From Prorocentrum cordatum (Eukaryota > Sar > Dinophyceae > Prorocentrales > Prorocentraceae), in the NCBI GenBank assembly GCA_963575745.1, contig CAUYUJ010007258.1, positions 1-64,000 on the forward strand: a DNA stretch of 64,000 nt, given 5' to 3'. The position numbers and the translations under genes were made by a program. Positions 22,709-34,075 of the stretch are shown piece after piece. Every line of letters begins with the position of its first letter. Positions within the stretch are counted from its first letter, which is position 1. The notes beneath the pieces are model-generated. The model did no database searches, was not told where the DNA came from, and was given only the letters and a program-made list of their open reading frames with translations.

Positions 22709-25112
22709 ATGATAAAGCTGTCCGGGCCGCCGCTCAGGTGGGATACGGCGAAGGACGGGCTGGAACTGCGCGCCTGCCACGTCATGGTTGAGGACGGAGG
22801 CCTGCTCGAGATAGGCACCACGGACGCGCCGATGGAGCTGAGGGCCACCATCTACATCAAGCAGTGCGGGTCGCTCTCCGGACCCATGGGCAGCCGCTTC
22901 GTCGGCAGCAGGGGCAGCTCCCGCATCGAGATACACGGCCGCCCCCTGGCGCGCACGATGTCCCTGCTCTCCAGCGGTGCCGCCCAGGGCTCCTCGCAGC
23001 TGGCCCTGAAGCACGACCCGGGAGACATGGGCTGGCGCGTCGGGGACCGCGTCGGCGTGGCCACCACGCGGGCCCGCCAGAGCGATTCCAGCGAGCACAC
23101 CATCGTGGAGTTGCTGCCCTCCGGGCTCCGCGTGTCGCCACCGCTCCAGGCCGCACGGATGGGCGGCATGAAGGACGTCGAGGGGCAGCAGTTCGAGCTC
23201 GCTGCCGAGGTGGTGAACATGGAGCGCTCCGTGCTCATCACCGGGGACCATCAGGACTTCCTCGCCACGCGCCAAGGACTGCACGTGATGATGGGGCCCG
23301 GCAGTGTGGGCGTGGTGCGTCACGCGAGGGTGGAGTACTGCGGCCAGAACGGCATCAAGGGCCGCTACTGTCTGCACTTCCACCTGCTGGGGCAGTGCCC
23401 GGAGTGCATTTTCCAGGGCAACGCCATTGTCGAGTCCTTCCAGTCGGGCATCACCATTCATGGGACCCACCGGACCACTGTCGACTCCAACGTCCTCTGG
23501 ATGAACAGAGGGGTCGGGATCTACACGGAGGACGGGAACGAGATGAACAACACGATCAGCCACAACACAATCATATGCCCTTACTGGGACGACTCGAAGC
23601 GCAGCGGGGGTCCCAGCGGTCCTTACTGCATCGTAAAGGGCGCGAACGCAGGCGAGGGCGTGGGCATCTACATGGTTGGCGTGACTAACGACGTTATCGG
23701 CAACCACATTGTCGGTCATCAGCACGGCCTCTTCACACCCGGCGGCCTCCACCACCTCGGCGAGGGGGAAGCACATGGGAAAGTCTGCCCGAGGCACCTT
23801 CCATATGGGATCATGCGCGGGAATGTCAATCACGACAACTCCTACTTCGGCATCTACCCAGACAACCAGTTCCCCCGGAACGTGGGCCCCCGTGACGAGA
23901 ACGGCTACGTCATCGACATGCAGAGGTGCTGGCAGGAACTCACGCCCGATGGTAGGGACAACGGGGTGGTCCCAGCGTCCGTGGTGGAGGACTGCCTAGA
24001 CTACCACAACGATTTCGTTGGCCAGTACACGGCCGGCGACATCATGTACCTGCGCTTCAAAGCGGTCGATTGCAACACGGGCATGTATTGGAAGCGGTCG
24101 AAGAACTTCGCCGACCCGACCGCCGTACACATCCGCGACTCCGTCTTCGCGGACACCACCGCTCGGCTCCCCGGGGGGGCCTTCACCTTCACCATGGAGG
24201 GCGTGACCCTGGCTGGACGGGCGCAGCTACATTCCCCCCAGCACTGCTTCGGCAGCCCCGACCTGGGCGGCCCCCTCCAGGGCATGACCTGCAACGTGCA
24301 GAACCACATGGTGGGCCTGGACTCCACGACGCACATGTACGGCTGGGTCAGGGACAGTGGTGCGCAGGTGATCAGCTTCGGCAGCAGCGGCGGCGATCCG
24401 GTCCGGATCCTGTGGGTGGCGGCCGACGAGTCTCTGGACGGCTACGGAGCGATTGTCAGCCCGCACCTCAACGGCTTCGCGCTCGTGCCTGGATGCCAGG
24501 GCCCCCTCAGCAAGTGGGGTGGAGGTTTTGGCTGCGCGAAGACCACTCCGGTTCGCCGCTTGAACATATTCGGTCCCAATTTCGGGCGCATCACCATTCG
24601 CGGTCCTGGCTATGAAGGTGTCAGTCGTGACGACTCCGAGCCTACATTCGGCATGAACGTCGGCAGCCTCTGGTGGAATCCCCCCTTCCACGACCCCAGC
24701 CGCACATGGAACAATCAGGGCAGCTATGCGGCCCCTGTGGTTGCTGGGGCTAGCTACACTGTGGAAGGTCTCAGGTGGCTACCAGACGCCGGCCAGCCTG
24801 GCGACATCATCATCGAGTTCTCAGACCCCCACGCGTCGCAGAGCTTGGGCAACGCCGCCGAGGCCGTGACCCTCACCCTGGTCACCGACCGGGGCCGAGT
24901 CTCCTGCATAGCCGCCGCGGACTCGGACCGGCGCTTCTTTGCCAGCGGCCAGACAGGGCCCGAGACGGGGGCAGCCCTGGGAGACTGCGGGCAGAAGTTC
25001 CGCTTGTTGGCTGGGCAGGCGGAGGCGACCACTCTGGAGCGGGCCCACCGACGGCGCCGGCGCCAGTACGTTCCGGTGCAGCACGGCGCTGTGGAGCCTA
25101 CACTGCCAGAAG
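22709..25112 (+). CDS. exon 1 (first visible) of a G8 / parallel-beta-helix protein with Cys-rich repeats
   Basis: 801 codons without a stop. Residues 6-50 match the second half of a G8 domain (LELRACHVMVEDGG, then LEIGTT and ATIYI). Next come the motifs usual in this family: IEIHGRP (about 72), GWRVGDRVGVATT (about 108) and a beta-helix region with GRYCLHFHLLG (about 218), SGITIHGTH (about 246) and GVGIYTEDG (about 269). The protein resembles the CEMIP/TMEM2/fibrocystin group of large extracellular proteins. The N-terminal half of G8 and any signal peptide are missing, so the ATG at 22709 is probably internal and an upstream exon is expected. The exon ends CCAGAAG before GT at 25113. The same gene continues through exons at 25282, 26953, 34523 and 35091. 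Substrate and enzyme activity are unknown. Confidence 0.82.
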
Positions 25113-25281
25113 GTCAGAGGAGGAAAGGGTACCCATACCTCTACCTTTCCCTCGTTTTCCCTTTCTTGGCCTCCTTGGAGGCCTTCGTCGCCACCGTTGG
25201 ATTCGCTTCGAAATTCTGGTCAGAACGTACCCCGGGAGAGGTCTTGGGAGTAGCGGTGCTGGTACCTTTTGGTCTCCCCAG
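25113..25281 (+). mobile_element. introner-like intron (169 bp) with terminal inverted repeats
   Basis: GT-AG intron. CCAGAAG occurs both as the last seven exon bases (25106-25112) and across the acceptor (25278-25284), a perfect direct repeat like a target duplication. Just inside lie inverted ends, AAAGGGTACC (25124-25133) and GGTACCTTTT (25261-25270), matching at nine of ten positions. The interior has a second copy at 361-490. Together these fit an introner element, a transposon-like source of introns known in dinoflagellates. Confidence 0.8.
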
Positions 25282-25597
25282 AAGGGGGTTGCGACGCCCC
25301 TTGCAATTACAATGGTGGCTCGCATTCGTGCCGCGGTCGCATCAGCTGGCTGGTCGAGCACGGCGGCAAGAGTGCGGCGGCGGCCACGAGCCAGGTCAAC
25401 GAGGAGTGCAGCGGGCAGTGCTCCTGCCAGGCGCCAGAGCCCTCCGCCACATCTACGCCAGCACCGACTTCGGGCATCACGCCAGCGCCCACAGCAGCAC
25501 CTTCCGCGACATCTACGCCAGCTCCGACTTCGGCAACCACGCTGGCGCCGACAGCAGCTCCTACGTTGGGTGGAGGCTGCGACCTCCCTTGCAACTA
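25282..25597 (+). CDS. exon 2: Cys-rich repeats 1 and start of 2
   Basis: It joins exon 1 in phase (PEEGGCDAPC). It encodes Cys-rich repeat 1 (CDAPC, then SHSCRGRISW, then NEECSGQCSC), a Thr/Pro/Ala-rich linker with APTSGITPAPT-like units, and the beginning of repeat 2 (GGCDLPCNY). The 3' boundary is unresolved. Homology to the other copies stops after TGCAACTA near 25597 without an obvious donor; a GT donor at 25570 would keep phase but drop the first two cysteines. The Cys pattern C-x3-C-x(n)-S-C-R-x-R-x-x-W recalls domains common in dinoflagellate surface proteins (recollection, unverified). Confidence 0.7.
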
Positions 25598-26952
25598 TCC
25601 CAGGGCGCTGCCGCGCCTATCCGCCACCGCGCTTGAGGAAGCTATGCAGCGAGGCTGCAGCGCTGCAAGGCAAGCAGGGCAATGCACGACACGAATATTG
25701 CACCACACACATCGAATCACACTGGCTGCACCGCACATATTTCATCACACTGAAATGCCTGAGACAACATGAGACACCAAGGTAATGTTCGGTTGCTGAA
25801 GACAACAAGTTGATTGTCAAAGGGACAGTGGAGGAGGATGAGAAGCAAAACTATGAGGGAAAGAGGAGTGGGAGAGTCTGGTGGCTTCCCCGGGGGCTCT
25901 TGGGAGCCTCTCTGGGGCTTCTAGGGACCTGTCGGGGCCTTAGGGGGCTTCTTGAGGCCCTTGGGGGCTTCTTGTGGGCTTCTTGTGGGCCTCGTGGGGG
26001 CCTCGTGGGGGCCGCTTGGGGGCCTCGTGGGGGCCTCGTGGGGGGCTTTGGGAAGAGCATCTTCGCGGCCTCCCGGGGGCTTTTTCTGTGCCGCGTGGGG
26101 CCTTTGGGAGGCTCCCTCCTGGGGGCCTCCTTGACTGTCTTGGAGCGATTTTGGAGGCCGCTAAGCTGTCAAGACCAAAAATGTGCGAGTGTTAGAAATG
26201 TGCCACCCTGCATGTGTGTTTGACGAGTATTACTTTCGGACGCGTCCTGGAAGGCGCTTTGGGACCCTCTTGGGCCTTCTGGGCGGCCTCTTGAGAACAT
26301 CTTGTGGACATCGCGGCTGTCTTTGAGGCTATGTCGGGCCGTCGTGGAGGCCGTAAATGGCCATCTTGTTAGATTTGGAGGTTATGTTGGCGTCGCGGAG
26401 CCCTGTGGTGCTCCTCTCGCCTTCTTCCCCTCTCGTTTAAAGTTGTGCGTGTACGTTTGCAGTGGCCGTGCGAGCAAACGAGTACACGATGCAACATTTA
26501 CCCGCTCAGGTTGATGCGTTTCCTGTTGGAACTTGTATCTCTAGAGTTGCGCCCTATCTCCTCCTCCTCTTCTGGGATCGCCAGTTGGTGCGCGGTGGAG
26601 TCCCCTTCCATCAGTTGGGAAGCTGGCAATTTTCAGATGTCAGACCGTAGCGTGCCTGGGTTCACTTCTGTTTTTTTTGGAAGGCTTCTCGGGGCCGTCA
26701 CGGGGGCGGGGGAAGGAGGCGTGGTGGACGGGCGGATACCCCCAGGGCATCCAGGGGGCGTGCCTACCACCCCGACCTTCGTTGTTGCAAGCATTTTCTG
26801 CCGGGGCCAACCACGCAGGGACTTGAAGCAACAACCTCATGGCGTGCTGGGCTGAATGTGTCGGGGGGCCCTGAGTGCTGCCTCGCAAGAAGCGGCAATC
26901 ACGAAAGAAACAAGGGCCCGACCCACGCTAGCCGCTGCAAGCGCAGTAGCGG
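25598..26952 (+). other. intron 2 (boundaries uncertain)
   Basis: This separates the two halves of Cys-rich repeat 2. It contains a degenerate CTCTTGGGG block (25880-26300) and otherwise unrecognised sequence. Its last bases include CGCAGTAGCG (26942-26951), a near match to the AGTN hairpin motif, right at the point where exon homology resumes. Candidate acceptors are AG at 26945-26946 or sequence just before 26953. Confidence 0.5.
25880..26300. repeat. degenerate CTCTTGGGG repeat, block 2
   Basis: Irregular GGGGGCTTCTTGTGGG/GGGGCCTCGTGG units inside intron 2, in the same orientation as 16937-17355. Confidence 0.75.
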
Positions 26953-27290
26953 ACAATGGTAGCTCGCATTCGTGCCGCGGTCGCATCAACTGGCTGGTCG
27001 AGCACGGCGGCAAGAGTGCGGCGGCGGCCACGAGCCAGGTCAACGAGGAGTGCAGCGGGCAGTGCTCCTGCCAGGCGCCAGAGCCCTCCGCCACATCTAC
27101 GCCAGCACCGACTTCGGGCATCACGCCAGCGCCCACAGCAGCACCTTCCGCGACATCTACGCCAGCTCCGACTTCGCCGAGCCCCACAGGCGGTTGCGAC
27201 GCGCAGTGCGAGTACAGCGGGAACATGATGTACGGTGGTTCCGACTCGTGCCGGAACCGTGTCGAGTGGATCCTGAGCAACGGGCAGCCG
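26953..27290 (+). CDS. exon 3: rest of Cys-rich repeat 2 and first part of repeat 3
   Basis: It encodes NGSSHSCRGRINW through ECSGQCSC, nearly identical to repeat 1. A linker with the same Thr/Pro/Ala units follows, then the front of a different repeat type: CDAQCEYSGNMMYGG, SDSCRNRVEWIL. It ends at CAGCCG before a canonical GT donor at 27291. The 5' edge is given where homology to the other copies resumes. Repeat 3 is completed by exon 4. Confidence 0.72.
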
Positions 27291-27436
27291 GTATTCGGGA
27301 ACCACTTGGCAAAGCCCGCAACAGCCCAGAACAACCCCCTCTGGGCCCTGAATCTGCTCCAGGTGTTCCTTCTCCGCTCTTCCTCTCCTCCCCCCCCGCC
27401 TTGACGACGACGACGGCGGCGTCGTCGTCGTCGTCG

Positions 27437-27491
27437 AGGCGCTGTCTTTTTAAAACGAGATTCCAACCCGACGGGATGGTTGGGAACAACT
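27437..27491 (-). repeat. CCCAACC-hairpin element, copy 2 (inverted)
   Basis: On the minus strand it reads CCCAACCATCCCGTCGGGTT followed by GGGA, then TCTCGTTTTAAAAAGACAGC. A CGT/CGG run (27401-27436) directly abuts it. See copies at 19634 and 34076. Confidence 0.68.
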
Positions 27492-30144
27492 ACGCAACAC
27501 ACACACACACACCAGGGACAAAAATCACGCATCACACACCAGCAACAAACATCGCACGGCACACGCAGCAAACATAATTGGTGTGTGCTGTGTTTTACCC
27601 TTCCTGATGATGATAGTCTCGAGCCAAGATGATGATTGGCTCAAGACTTCTCGGTTCAACGGTGTGCTGCCCTCTCCGTCCCGGCGCCGGGCGGCCACGA
27701 TGGGGTACGAGGCTTCCGTGCGCCGCCCGGTGCCGCCCCTGGCGAAGAACAAGAAAAAAAACAATATCCTGCACAAGCCCGAGCTGCCCAAGCTATCCAT
27801 TTGTTTCTTTTCAGTTGTTTTTTTTGTCGTTCTTGAACTGTTCCAGTTATAAGTGCCATGATGTCATTGGTTCTCGATGCGGGTTTCAGGTCTCTGCGTG
27901 TTCTACAAATTTGGGTATTTGTTTGTCGGTGAACGGTCGGTGAGTGGTCGGTGGATGGTTGGCGGGCGGTTGGTGGCGACCAGTGACCGGCCCAAATTTT
28001 CCCAAACCAGCTGGCAACAGTGTAGAAGCGTGCAACATCATGAAACCCGCATCGAACATCAAGTAAATCATGGAAAATACATGTTTCGACGGAAACAACT
28101 ACAAGTACTTGACATTGCTTTTTAAAAAGGAGGAGCAACCATCGACCGCAAAAACAACAACCACCTAATTCAGCACGCATCAAAACAAGCAAACGCATCA
28201 AACAACAACCGGCAACAACAAACTCCAACCACACCAACAACCAACCATCACTTGTAAAAGCTTATAAACCACGATCAGAAATCATCAACAAAGAACAACA
28301 ACAAACCACACAAACAAGCAACCCCGAACCAAATCTTATAGCGCAGCAGCAGTAACACACAACTGTTCATTCTGGGGCTTGCTGGGCTGTTATATGAATA
28401 TAACGGGGGGCCGGGCCGGGGGGCCGGGGGCCGGCGCCCTGGCCGCGAATGCGGGGCCCGGGCGTCATTTTCCCTGCGTCATTACGGGGTTTCGGAGACT
28501 CGGGGCCAACGGGGCCCCAAGAGGCTGCAGGGAGGCCCCAGGAGGCCGCAGCGATGGTTCCAGACGCTTGTCAAGACGATTCTCATGACGCCGAGAAGGC
28601 ACCCGAAGGCACCCGAAGGACGCCTCAAGAGGCACCCCGAGAGAGCCCCAATCGGCAAAAACGTTCCGATGGGGAAACACATATTGTTAGCGTGTTCGCC
28701 TTGTGGGCTTCCACTGCGTCCAGGACGAAGCCCCCAAGACTGCCCCGCAGGCCCCCCAGAGGGTTCCGAAGCGACCCCAACAGGGTCCCAAGACGGCCCG
28801 AGAGGCCCCCAAGACAACCCAAGAGAGCTCCAGGACGAGTCCCCGAGGGGTTTCAAATGTGCACAACCATATGCAAATTCCAAGCTTTCGGCCCCAAGAG
28901 GCTCCCAGGAGGCCCCAAGAGGACCCCTGGAGGCCCCAAGAGGCCCCCCAGAGGCTCCAAGAGGCCCCCAATAGACCCCCCAGGGGGCCCCCAAGAGGCA
29001 CCCCATAGAGCCCCAAATAAGCGATCATCGTCGATTTCCGGTAAGACAACTAATATGTTTGGCGTGCTCGCCTTTGGGGCTTCCACTGCGTCCAAGACGG
29101 CCCAAGAGGCACCCAAAACGGTCGAGGATGCCCCCAAGAGAGTTTCAAGACGGCTCACGAGGGGGCCAAGACGGCCCACGAGACGCTTAAACCGCCCAAC
29201 GACGCCCCAAGTCGGCGCCCAAGACGGGGACGAGGAACCGAAAATGCGAGCCATGTGGCCCAACCCCAGGAGGCTCCAAGAAGCGCCCAAGAAGCCCCAA
29301 GAGGCCCCCATGAGACCCGGAAAAACACAAAAAGAGCCCCCGAACACGCCCCAAGGGGCACTCCAATACAGCCCCAATCAGCAAACATCGTGGATTCCCA
29401 CGGGGGAACTTGATATGTTTGACGTGTTCGCCTTTTGGGCCTCCACTGCGTCCAAGACGGCCCAGGAGGCACCCAAGGCGGCAAATGATGCCCCCAAGAG
29501 GGCCTCAAGACGGCCCAAGAAGGGGCCAAAACGGCCCCCGAGGCGCCCAAACTGCCCAAGAACGCCTCGAGCCGGCGCCAAGACGCTTTGGCCCAGTCGG
29601 GAGCCTCGAGACGGGGGTCAGTGCAAACGGGGGTCAGCCAGGGCGCCGGATCCTGCAGGATCCTGCGAAGGCCCCCTCTGGCTGACCCGGGTTAGGGAGC
29701 CGCTCGTGGCCGCGAGGCGACCGCGCGTATTGGCTGACCCGGGTTTGCGAGGACCTGCGTTGCAGTTTTTTTTCCTGCATTGCAGTTTTTGGTTTCCTGC
29801 TGACCCGGGTCTGGATTGACCCGGGTCAGAAGATCCCCGACCCAAGAGGCCCCCAGGAGACTTCAAGAGGCTCCAAGATGCGCCCAAGAAGCCCCCAAAG
29901 GCCCCCAAGAGATTTGAAAACATACAAAAAGAGGCTTCGAAATAGCACCCCAATGGGCCCCCCAAAACGGCCCAAGAGAGCCCCAAGGCGCGCCCAACAG
30001 GGTCGACCAGAGGATTTTCCATATTCTACACAGGGTCCGTCCCCGGCGGTGCCTCAAGCAGGTGTTGCCATTGGCGTCCTCACTTGCTTGGGACAAACTC
30101 CAAACACGTTTTTCGCACAACGAATCCTGCGTCTGTGATACGCG

Positions 30145-30178
30145 AGAACCTAAGCGCGCGCGAAGCGCGCGCGTGGTG
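30145..30178. repeat. GCGCGCGC-GAA-GCGCGCGC hairpin
   Basis: GAACCTAAGCGCGCGCGAAG then CGCGCGCGTGGTG. A near copy is at 33473-33511, so the pair brackets the block between. Confidence 0.55.
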
Positions 30179-30300
30179 CCCGGCGCGCCGGCCCGCCTCT
30201 GGGAGAAATTGCCCCGGGGAACCCTCAGACAGCAATCCCAGAGGCCCCAGACGGTCTCGAGACACCTCCAACACGCCGTCCAGGGGTCTTTGGCGACGCA

Positions 30301-31600
30301 CGATACGTTTTAAATTGCCCCAGAGGGCCCCGAGACGCCCCGAGAGGCTTTTAAGATGCCGCCCAAGAGCGCCCCGAGAGGGCACAATCGTTGATATCAG
30401 TGTTTTTTTCCATTGCGTTTTGCATTCTCGTTGTTTCGTGCTTCCGGCGCTAAAGCACCGCCCAAGAGGCTCCCCAAACCGCCCCAAGACTGCCCCAGAG
30501 GCCCCCGAAAGGGCCCCAAGACGGCCCAAGAGAGCCCCGAGACGGTCCCAGAGCCGCCCAAGACGGCGCAAGAGGGCCCCAAGAAGGCCCCTAAGAGGGG
30601 CCCAAGAGAGGGAACGCGAACTGAAAAATCAAGCTCTCCGCTCCAAGATGCCCTCAAGAGGCCCCAAGAGGCCCCCAGGAAGCCCCCAAGAGGCCCCACG
30701 AGGCCCCCACGAAACCGCACGACACGTTTTAAATTGCCCCAGAGGCCCCCAAGACGCCCCGAGAGGCCTTTAGGATGCCGCCCAAGAGCGCCCCGAGAGG
30801 GCAAAACCGTTGATTTGCATTTTTGTTTTAATGTTTGGTTTGCATTCTCGCTCCGACGCTAAAGCACCGCCCAAAAAGGCTCCCCAAACCGCTCCAAGGC
30901 AGCCCAAGACGCCCCGAAGAGGGCCCCAAGACGGCCCAAGAGAGCCCCGAGACGGCCCCAGAGCCGCCCAAGACGGCGCAAGAGGGTCCCAAGAAGGACC
31001 CAAAAAAGGAGCCCAATAGAGGGAACGCGAACTGAAAAATCAAGCTCTCCGCCCCAAGATGCTCCCAAGAGGCCCCAAGAGGCTCCCAGGAAGCCCCCAA
31101 GAGGCCCCACGAGGCCCCCACGAGACCGCACGACACGTTTTAAATTGCCCCAGAGGCCCCCAAGACGCCCCGAGAGGCTTTTAGGATGCCGCCCAAGAGC
31201 GCCCCGAGAGGGCAAAACCGTTGATTTGCATTTTTGTTTTAATGTTTGGTTTGCAGTCTCGCTGTTTCGTGTGTCCAACGCTAAACACCGCCCAAGAGGC
31301 TCCCAAAACCGCTCCAAGACGGCCTAAGAGGCCCCGAAGAGAGCCCCAAGACGGCCCAAGAGAGCCCCGAGACGGCCCCAGAGCCGCCCAAGACGGCGCA
31401 AGAGGGTCCCAAGAAGGACACAAAAGGGGCCCAAGAGAGGGAACGCGAACTGAAAAATCAAGTTCTCCGTCCCAAGATGACTCAAGAGGCCCCAAGAGGC
31501 CACCAGGAAGCCCCCAAGAGGTCCCACGAGGCCCCCAAGAGGTCGCACGATGCGTTTTAAACTGCCCCGGAGGTCCATGCCGCCCAAGAGCGCCCGGAGA
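30301..31600. repeat. higher-order tandem repeat, period 411-419 bp
   Basis: The anchor CGTTTTAAATTGCCCC recurs at 30306, 30725 and 31136, and as CGTTTTAAACTGCCCC at 31553. Each unit also contains GGGAACGCGAACTGAAAAAT and CGTTGATTTGCATTTTTG-like segments. Partial units recur at about 32630-33050. Confidence 0.8.
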
Positions 31601-31810
31601 GGGCAAAATCGTTGAATCGTAAGGGTTTCGCCCCCTGCCGCCAGCCCTTCTCTCGGAGAATGCGCTATGCAAGAGCTACGTCATGAGGCCTGGGCGCTGT
31701 CGTGAAGCAGTATCGAAACTTCATGCGAGGCCGACTCGTAATTAGCAAAACCAATAGATGACCAGAGGGGTTACCACACCTGGCGATGGGTAAGACGTCG
31801 TGGCCCTGCC

Positions 31811-32410
31811 GATCTGCGTGAGGCGTGCCACCGAGTTTTAACACATGTGGCAATTCCTTATTGTTTTTGGACCATGACCTACGGATCTGCGTGAGGGGTG
31901 CCACCGGATTTCAGAAATGTTGAGAATCCCTTGGGTTTTCGGACCCTGAACCGCCGATCTGCGTGAGGGGTGCCACCGAATTTCAGAAATGTGGCAAATC
32001 CCATGTGTTTTTGGACCCTGACCCCGCCGATCTGCGTGAGGGGTGCCACCGAATTTCAGAAATGTGGCAAATCCCATATGTTTTTGGACCCTGACCCCGC
32101 CGATCTGCGTGAGGGGTGCCGCCGAATTTCAGAGATGTGGCCTATCCAATACGTTTTTGCACCCTGACCCCGCCGATCTGCGTGAGGGGTGCCACCGAAT
32201 TTCAGAAATGTGGCAAATCCCATATGTTTTTGGACCCTGACCCCGCCGATCTGCGTGAGGGGTGCCACCGAATTTCAGACATGTGGCACATCCCATGTGT
32301 TTTTGGATCCTGACCCTGCCGATCTGCGTGAGGGGTGCCAGCGATTTTTAGAAATGTCGCACATCCCATGTGTTTTTGGACCCTGACCCCGCCGATCTGC
32401 GTGAGGGGTG
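31811..32410. repeat. 73-bp minisatellite, nine units
   Basis: GATCTGCGTGAGGGGTGCCA starts units at 31811, 31884, 31956, 32029, 32102, 32175, 32248, 32321 and 32394. The middle units are nearly identical. Since 73 is not a multiple of three, reading frames rotate, which argues against a coding role. Confidence 0.93.
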
Positions 32411-33472
32411 TAAGTTTTTACCCACCCCAGCAATTCAGACCACACGGTCAGGGCGTGCTAAACCTGCCCGCTTGGGCTTCCCCCCCCCCTCGCGCGGTCC
32501 ATCAACAAGGAGCAGTAGGCAGCAAGAAGCAGAACTGTAACAGTGGAAATTGGAAGCTGCAGCTGGCACAGGAAACTGCGAAGCTTCGGCCTACAGCCTG
32601 GTGGCTCTCAAGGGGGCCGGCGGCATTCTCGATGTTTCGTGTTTCCGTCGCTAAAGCACCGCTCAAGAGGCTCCCAAAACCGCTCCCAGACGGCCCAAGA
32701 GGCCGCAAGAGGGCTCCAAGACGGCCCAAGAGAGCACCGAGACGGCCACAGAGCCGCCCAAGACGGTGCAAGAGGGGTCCAAGAAGGCCCCAAGAGGGGA
32801 TCAAGCGAGGGAACGCGAACTGAAAAATCAAGCTCTCCGCCCCAAGATCCAAGAGGCCCCCAGGAAGCCCCCAAGAAGTCCCGAGAGGCCCCCAAGAGGC
32901 CCCACGAGGCCCCCAAGATGGCCCCAAGACGGCCCAAGAGAGCCCCGAGACGGTCCCAGAGCCGCCCAAGACGGCGCAAGAGGGTCCCAAGAATGCCCCA
33001 AGAGGGTACAAGAGAGGGAACGCGAACTGAAAAATCAAGCTCTCCGCCCGAAGATGCCCCCAAGAGGCCCCCAAGAGGCTACCGGGAAGCCCCGAGAGCC
33101 CCCCCAGAGGCCCCAAGAGACCCCCAAGAAGCCCAAAAGGGGCTCCAAGAGGCCCCAAGACGGCACCCAAAAGGCTTCAAAACTCTTCTACGAGGCCCCC
33201 GAAGACACGCCAAGAAGGTCCCATGACAACTTTAAGAAGCGGTCCAGGATGCTCCGAGGAGGCCCCAAGGGGCCCCCAAGAGAGCCCAAGAGGCCCCCAA
33301 GAGAGCCCAAGAGGCCCCCAAGAGGCCCCCAAGCGGCATCAAGCGGCATCCAGGAGGCCGGAAAGAGGCTCCCAAGAGCCCAGCGGTCCAGGTGGGGGCC
33401 GAACGAACATTTCCAGCCCTGGGCTCCCGGAAAGCCAACAGGAAGCCCTAAGAGTTCGACCATCCAGCCCAG

Positions 33473-33511
33473 CTAGAACTTGAGCGCGTGCGAAGCGCGC
33501 GATGGTTCTAG
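33473..33511. repeat. CTAGAAC/GTTCTAG hairpin with GCGCG core
   Basis: CTAGAAC (33473-33479) pairs with GTTCTAG (33505-33511), enclosing GCGCG..CGAAG..CGCGC. It is similar to 30145-30178. Confidence 0.6.
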
Positions 33512-33639
33512 TAGTTTTCTGTTGCAGCACCACGATGCCCGTGCCATCTCTGTGTTACCAGAGGAAAGAAACGCATGCGGACCTTGGGCCGTGGCACAGA
33601 ACCACGCGCATACATGACGTTGTTTGGTACGACTGGGAC

Positions 33640-33643
33640 CCCA

Positions 33644-33729
<86 letters not shown>

Positions 33730-33848
33730 GATCATCATTCTCACCATGACCGTCGTCGCCTTGATCATCGCCATCGTCATCGTCGTCTGTATTGTCGTCG
33801 TCATCGTCGTCATTATCATCGTTGCCATCGTTGTTGTGTCTCCATCAC

Positions 33849-33900
<52 letters not shown>

Positions 33901-33960
33901 TGCCGCTTCTTCATCATCATCATCAGCATCACCAGCATCATCATCATCATCATCATCTCA
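33640..33960. repeat. CGT and CAT trinucleotide arrays
   Basis: Pure CGT run (33646-33730), mixed CGT/CAT (33730-33845) and pure CAT (33848-33960). Confidence 0.93.
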
Positions 33961-34075
33961 CCATCGTCACCATCATCAGGCATAACAGAACACAGCACAC
34001 ACACAAGCAAGGTTTACTGTTGCTGGCGTGTGATGTGCGGTTTTTGGTGTGGATGTGTGCTGCGTGACTGTTCCC

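Larger units (their letters stand above)
28500..33470. repeat. degenerate CCCAAGAGGCC minisatellite, about 5 kb
   Basis: 10-11 base units around CCCCAAGAGGCC fill most of intron 3. Reading frames here are rich in Pro, Arg, Gly and Lys and have no other signal, so none is called. Regular arrays nested within it are described separately (30301-31600 and 31811-32410). Confidence 0.8.

Noticed and set aside
27630-27650. Second spliced-leader relic (TTGGCTCAAG)
   Set aside because: Only the last ten bases match, and the string is part of a local hairpin with GAGCCAAGATGATGATTGGC.
28449-29819. 456-codon Pro/Arg-rich frame
   Set aside because: Encoded by the CCCAAGAGG minisatellite within an intron; no sequence beyond the repeat pattern.
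31811-32410. Regular repeats that could suggest a CRISPR array
   Set aside because: The whole 73-base unit is repeated with no unique spacers, and the genome is eukaryotic.
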